Positions 60,821 through 64,000 of a stretch of 64,000 nt of DNA are shown in pieces; the first letter of the stretch is position 1; the number at the start of each line of letters is the position of its first letter. The notes beneath the pieces were generated by a model. It was given only the letters and a program-made list of their open reading frames with translations, ran no database searches and was not told the DNA's origin. Position numbers and translations under genes: made by a program. Source of the DNA: Chryseobacterium gambrini (GTDB lineage Bacteria > Bacteroidota > Bacteroidia > Flavobacteriales > Weeksellaceae); assembly GCF_900156825.1 (NCBI RefSeq), contig NZ_FTOV01000007.1:173069-237068 (forward strand). Direction: 5' to 3'.

Positions 60821-62065
60821 ATGACAAATGAACAATATCAGGAAGCGGTAGAATGGTTGTTCGTACAGGCTCCTAATTATCAGATAGACGGGCAGAAAGC
60901 ATACAAGCCGGGATTGGACAATATCATAAAACTTTGCGATTTTTTCGGGAATCCTCAGGAAAAGATAAAATGCGTCCACATTGGCGGAACCAATGGGAAA
61001 GGATCTTCCAGCAATATGCTGGCTTCAGTGCTACAGGAATCGGGATATAAAACAGGACTGTACAACTCTCCTCACCTGATCGATTTTACAGAACGGATTA
61101 AGGTAAACGGTAATAATTGTGACAAAGAATTTGTTTATCATTTTATTCAGAAACTGAAAAATCTTCCTGAAGATATTCAGCCTTCTTTTTTTGAGTTTAC
61201 CACCATTATGGCTTTTGAATATTTTCATCAGCAAAATGTAGAAATTGCGATTATTGAAGTGGGCTTAGGCGGCAGACTGGATTCAACAAATATTATTAAT
61301 CCTTTGGTGGCGGCCATTACGAATGTTCAGCTAGATCATCAGAATATTTTAGGAGATACCATTGAAGAAATTGCAGGAGAAAAAGCAGGAATTGTAAAAC
61401 CCCGGATTCCGATTATTTCCGGTGATGAAAATGAAGCCGTAAAAAATATCATTAAAAATAAAGCGGATAAAGAAAATGCCCCTTTTATTGATGCTGCTTT
61501 GATAAAAACAGCGTTAAAATCTGATCTCCAGGGATATTATCAGGAAAAAAACATCAAAGTGGTTGTCTGTTTAATTGAAGAATTAAAAAAACTAAATTAT
61601 ACCATCTCGGATGAAAATATTGAAAAAGGACTTTTACACGTTCATCAGAATACAGGATTTATCGGACGATGGTTCCAGTTTTCAGAAAATCCGCTTACCA
61701 TTTGCGACACAGGACACAATCAGGCAGGTCTGGAATATGTTTTTTCACAATTAAATTCCATCGATAAGCACAAACATATTATTTTAGGCTTTGTGAATGA
61801 TAAAAAAATAGATGAAGTCATGAAAATTTTACCTGATAACTCTCAGTTTTATTTTGCAAAACCAGCCATCCATCGCGGAAGACACCCTGAAGATTACGAA
61901 AATTTACTTGTCGATGCGAAAATTTTTTACAAAATTTTCGATTCTGTACAGCAGGCGTATCTTTCTGCAAAAGAGCAATGTACAAATAAAGAAATGATTT
62001 TTATCGGCGGAAGCAACTTTGTAGTGGGAGAATTTTTAGAAAAAAATTTGGAGATTTCTAAATAA
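60821..62065 (+). CDS. folC: Folylpolyglutamate / dihydrofolate synthase
   Basis: 414 residues. The Mur-ligase P-loop GGTNGKGSSSNMLASVLQ near 53-70 with SPHLIDFTERI next, EVGLGGRLDSTNI near 147, and DHQNILGDTIEEIAGEKAGI follow FolC. It adds glutamate to folate or dihydropteroate using ATP. Its end overlaps the tRNA promoter by a few bases. Confidence 0.95.
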   Translation: MTNEQYQEAVEWLFVQAPNYQIDGQKAYKPGLDNIIKLCDFFGNPQEKIKCVHIGGTNGKGSSSNMLASVLQESGYKTGLYNSPHLIDFTERIKVNGNNCDKEFVYHFIQKLKNLPEDIQPSFFEFTTIMAFEYFHQQNVEIAIIEVGLGGRLDSTNIINPLVAAITNVQLDHQNILGDTIEEIAGEKAGIVKPRIPIISGDENEAVKNIIKNKADKENAPFIDAALIKTALKSDLQGYYQEKNIKVVVCLIEELKKLNYTISDENIEKGLLHVHQNTGFIGRWFQFSENPLTICDTGHNQAGLEYVFSQLNSIDKHKHIILGFVNDKKIDEVMKILPDNSQFYFAKPAIHRGRHPEDYENLLVDAKIFYKIFDSVQQAYLSAKEQCTNKEMIFIGGSNFVVGEFLEKNLEISK

Positions 62066-62077
62066 GTCGTATATTTG
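62047..62077 (+). promoter_or_regulatory. Promoter of the tRNA-Val pair (TTTG-N19-TATATTTG)
   Basis: TTTG at 62047-62050 and TATATTTG at 62070-62077 with exactly 19 nt between match the Bacteroidota consensus. The first tRNA starts 33 nt downstream. The -33 box lies in the last codons of folC. Confidence 0.85.
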
Positions 62078-62109
62078 CACCACTCTAATCGAGGAAACAA
62101 CGATAAAGA

Positions 62110-62184
62110 GGGTTCTTAGCTCAGTTGGTTCAGAGCATCTGGTTTACACCCAGAGGGTCGGGGGTTCGAATCCCTCAGGACCCA
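62110..62184 (+). tRNA. tRNA-Val (TAC), copy 1
   Basis: 75 nt cloverleaf: acceptor GGGTTCT against AGGACCC, D-arm GCTC/GAGC, anticodon stem TCTGG/CCAGA around TTTACAC (anticodon TAC), T-arm with TTCGAAT. Discriminator A is followed by CA, not CCA, so CCA is added after transcription. Confidence 0.98.
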
Positions 62185-62217
62185 CAGAAAAGGAAACGAA
62201 ACCTTTCAAAAAAATTC

Positions 62218-62292
62218 GGGTTCTTAGCTCAGTTGGTTCAGAGCATCTGGTTTACACCCAGAGGGTCGGGGGTTCGAATCCCTCAGGACCCA
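62218..62292 (+). tRNA. tRNA-Val (TAC), copy 2
   Basis: Identical in sequence to the first copy, separated by a 33-nt spacer. Both are transcribed from the promoter at 62047 and end at the terminator at 62297. Confidence 0.98.
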
Positions 62293-62296
62293 CAGA

Positions 62297-62326
62297 AATC
62301 TCTCTTTTTTAAGAGAGATTTTTTTG
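62297..62326 (+). terminator. Intrinsic terminator of the tRNA-Val operon
   Basis: AATCTCTCTT and AAGAGAGATT perfect arms followed by a T run, five bases after the second tRNA. Confidence 0.9.
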
Positions 62327-62353
62327 TTTTATATCTTCTGTGTAAGACTGATT

Positions 62354-62380
62354 AAAAAAAGCCTCCAGAATCGGGAGGCT
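62354..62380 (-). terminator. Intrinsic terminator of the GT9-SufE unit
   Basis: AGCCTCC and GGAGGCT arms (62360-62366, 62374-62380) with a minus-strand U run at 62354-62360. Confidence 0.85.
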
Positions 62381-62384
62381 CTAT

Positions 62385-63353
62385 TTATAAAATCTTTTCC
62401 ACTACTCTCTGCACATGCAACTCTTCCAGACAAGCCCAGTCTCCACGATAACATTCTTTATCCCCAAAAACAGAACAAGGTCTGCAAGTAAGGTCTTTCA
62501 CCTGAACCACATCTTCTTCGCTTTGTCCAAAGCCTAAAAACCCGGCAAAAGGATGAGTCTGCCCCCACACGGAAACACATCTTGTTCCCATAAGACTTGC
62601 CAGATGCATATTGGCGGAATCCATGGAGATCATTAATTCTAATGTAGAAATTTTATTTAATTCTTCCTGAAGCCTCAATTTTCCCGCTAAACTGAGAGTA
62701 TTCGGGATTTCTCTTTCCCACTGTTCCAGCGTTTCAGCTTCAGACTTTCCCCCTCCGAAAAAATAAATCGTATGTTTTTGTGCTAAAATTTTAGCAAGTT
62801 CAAAAGATTTTTCCAGCGGGAGCATTTTTCCACGATGCTGAGCAAAAGGCGCAAACCCTATTCCTGATTTTTCTCCGGAAACCGGTCTCAATGCATGAGA
62901 AAGCTCAACGCTAAAGCCCATTTCCCGAAAAACATCTGCATAACGCTCTACCGTTTTTTTCAGTTGCGTTTTATCTAAGTTCCAGACATTCGTGAGATCT
63001 TCTTTTTCTTCTTTTCCCTTATTGATTTTGAATACTTTAAGTCCTTTTCTTCTGTAAATTTTGTCGAGAATCTTCGTGCGGATTACATCATGAAGATTCG
63101 CAATAAGATCCGGATGAAATTCTTTAATTAATTCATTGGCAAGACGTCTCAATCCGAATATTCCTTTATAATCATCAAGGTTAACTCCTTTGAATATAAC
63201 GTTCGGAATATCAGCAAATAAAGCTTCAAAATTCTTTCGGGAAACCATCACAATTTCTACATCGGGATTTTGTTCCAGAAACTCACGGAAAACGGGAGCT
63301 GTCATCGCAACATCCCCAAAAGCAGAAAAACGGTATGCTAAAATTCGGGTCAC
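62385..63353 (-). CDS. Glycosyltransferase family 9 (heptosyltransferase-like)
   Basis: 322 residues. The GT-B fold start RFSAFGDVAMTAPVFREF near 8-25, IGFAPFAQHRGKMLP, then STLELMISMDSANMHLASLMGTRCVSVWGQTHPFAGFLG near 235-273 are the GT9 signatures. A C-terminal cluster TCRPCSVFGDKECYRGDWAC could form disulfides. It likely adds a sugar to LPS core or another glycan. Same strand and 3 nt from sufE. Confidence 0.9.
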   Translation of the reverse strand: MTRILAYRFSAFGDVAMTAPVFREFLEQNPDVEIVMVSRKNFEALFADIPNVIFKGVNLDDYKGIFGLRRLANELIKEFHPDLIANLHDVIRTKILDKIYRRKGLKVFKINKGKEEKEDLTNVWNLDKTQLKKTVERYADVFREMGFSVELSHALRPVSGEKSGIGFAPFAQHRGKMLPLEKSFELAKILAQKHTIYFFGGGKSEAETLEQWEREIPNTLSLAGKLRLQEELNKISTLELMISMDSANMHLASLMGTRCVSVWGQTHPFAGFLGFGQSEEDVVQVKDLTCRPCSVFGDKECYRGDWACLEELHVQRVVEKIL

Positions 63354-63356
63354 AGA

Positions 63357-63776
63357 TTAAGACTTCAGTTGATATGCGACTGCGTAAAATTTAATCTGCT
63401 TCGTCATTGCCATCAAACCATTGGCTCTGGAAGGCGAAAGAAACTCCTGCAGACCAATTTCAGCAATAAATTCGAAATCAGAATCCAGAATTTCCTGTGT
63501 AGAGTGACCGCTGTAGATGCTTACCAGAAGCGAAACAATACCTTTCGGCAAAATCCCGTCAGAATCTGCCTCGAAAAACAACTTTCCATCCTTAAATTCG
63601 GCATCAATCCAAACTTTACTCTGACAGCCTTTGATCAGGTTTTCTTCCGTTTTTTTGTCTTCAGAAAGCCCCTTCAGCTCTTTTCCAAGATCAATAATAT
63701 ATTCGTATTTCTGCTCCCAGTCTTCAAGAAAAGCAAATTCGTCGATGATTTCCTGCTGTTTTTCTTTAATAGTCAT
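63357..63776 (-). CDS. SufE-family cysteine desulfurase activator
   Basis: 139 residues from ATG 63776 (a TTG at 63809 lies just before a TATCTTTG -7 box at 63797-63804). The active loop LIKGCQSKVWIDAEF near 49 holds the persulfide-accepting cysteine, and LVSIYSGHSTQEIL and SPSRANGLMAM follow SufE. It takes sulfur from SufS for Fe-S cluster assembly. Other suf genes are not in the window. Confidence 0.9.
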   Translation of the reverse strand: MTIKEKQQEIIDEFAFLEDWEQKYEYIIDLGKELKGLSEDKKTEENLIKGCQSKVWIDAEFKDGKLFFEADSDGILPKGIVSLLVSIYSGHSTQEILDSDFEFIAEIGLQEFLSPSRANGLMAMTKQIKFYAVAYQLKS

Positions 63777-63835
63777 TGTAAACTGATTTCTTTCTGCAAA
63801 GATAGCCAAATTAAAAAGATGTTGAATTTATTTGA

Positions 63836-63919
63836 AGCTATTCCCGCTTTCTGCTGTATCTTTTTTACCCGTTCTTATCCCCATGCAAAAAAAAGGATGT
63901 CGCGGCAATGGTAAGTTTG
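63836..63919 (+). repeat. Dispersed repeat at the window edge, followed by a -7 box
   Basis: AGCTATTCCCGCTTTCTGCTG through AAAAGGATGTCGCGGCAATGG resembles a repeat I associate with intergenic DNA of Chryseobacterium and relatives; a short A/T stem (ATCTTTTTT with AAAAAAGGAT) is inside. TAAGTTTG at 63912-63919 is a -7-like box for a gene beyond the window. Nothing else is seen up to 64000. Confidence 0.45.
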
Positions 63920-64000
63920 CATTAAACAAAACAGATTGATAACTTAGTTAAAAATATTAACCAGAAGAGCAAAAGCAGCAGGATAAAGACAGACGCTCGA

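Noticed and set aside
62125..62355. A 76-codon open frame repeating VQSIWFTPRGSGVRIPQDPQ
   Set aside because: It is a translation of the two tRNA-Val genes and their spacer, a classic spurious ORF.

Overview
The window looks like chromosomal DNA of a flavobacterium close to Chryseobacterium (Bacteroidota, Weeksellaceae). The basis is low GC content, weak Shine-Dalgarno signals, Bacteroidota promoters of the TTTG-N19/20-TAnnTTTG type (clearest before the tRNA-Val pair and before bcp), signal peptides ending in SAQ, NAQ or YAQ, LxxC lipoproteins, and flavobacterial families such as DUF3078, DUF6122, DUF885 and an SprT-ManC pair. The genus is inferred from memory of protein families, not from a search.

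Layout. 1-3071: end of an unknown gene, a small membrane protein, a ChaA-type Ca2+/H+ antiporter and a truncated haemoglobin. 3179-10281 (minus strand): an accessory block. It holds a 1243-residue protein of unknown function, its own terminator, an AT-rich predicted zinc metalloprotease coupled by 2 nt to an exported protein that may be its inhibitor, and a frameshifted Imm35/YrhB-type immunity gene. 10822-18330: KirBac channel, YkgJ cysteine-cluster protein, glutamate dehydrogenase, DprA, rhomboid protease and a DUF3078 outer-membrane protein. 18578-20541: a tight gene group (HExxH protein, CsaA-like tRNA-binding protein, DEDD exonuclease, SufT-like protein). 20702-22405: a calpain-like cysteine protease with a small partner gene. 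22473-29866: rhodanese, OsmC, HMG-CoA lyase-like, PepT, ThiL, thioesterase and a flavoprotein. 29874-33385: tandem repeats, membrane proteins and lipoproteins, and two exported TonB-C-like proteins. 33394-43855: MutS, a JmjC-like cupin, bestrophin, a SpoU methyltransferase, CBS protein with NAD kinase, FBP aldolase and AccD. 44002-48809: a fused SpmA/SpmB-like transporter and an ExbB-ExbD-TonB energy-transduction trio. 49019-55169: a large exported fibre-like protein, a DUF885 lipoprotein, DUF1398 and DinB proteins. 55266-63776: Nth without an Fe-S loop, Bcp, GNAT, ManC, SprT, TolC-like, FolC, two tRNA-Val genes, GT9 and SufE.

Most of the window is ordinary housekeeping and envelope biology. 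Genes that plausibly work together are ExbB/ExbD/TonB, the 18.5-20.5 kb group, the CBS protein with NadK, and SufT/SufE in Fe-S assembly. The accessory loci most worth follow-up are the 3.2-10.3 kb block, which reads as a possible effector-inhibitor or effector-immunity locus, and the calpain-like protease pair. Neither has a recognisable signal peptide on its protease, so the site of action is open. Intergenic DNA carries several dispersed or palindromic repeats and one tandem array.
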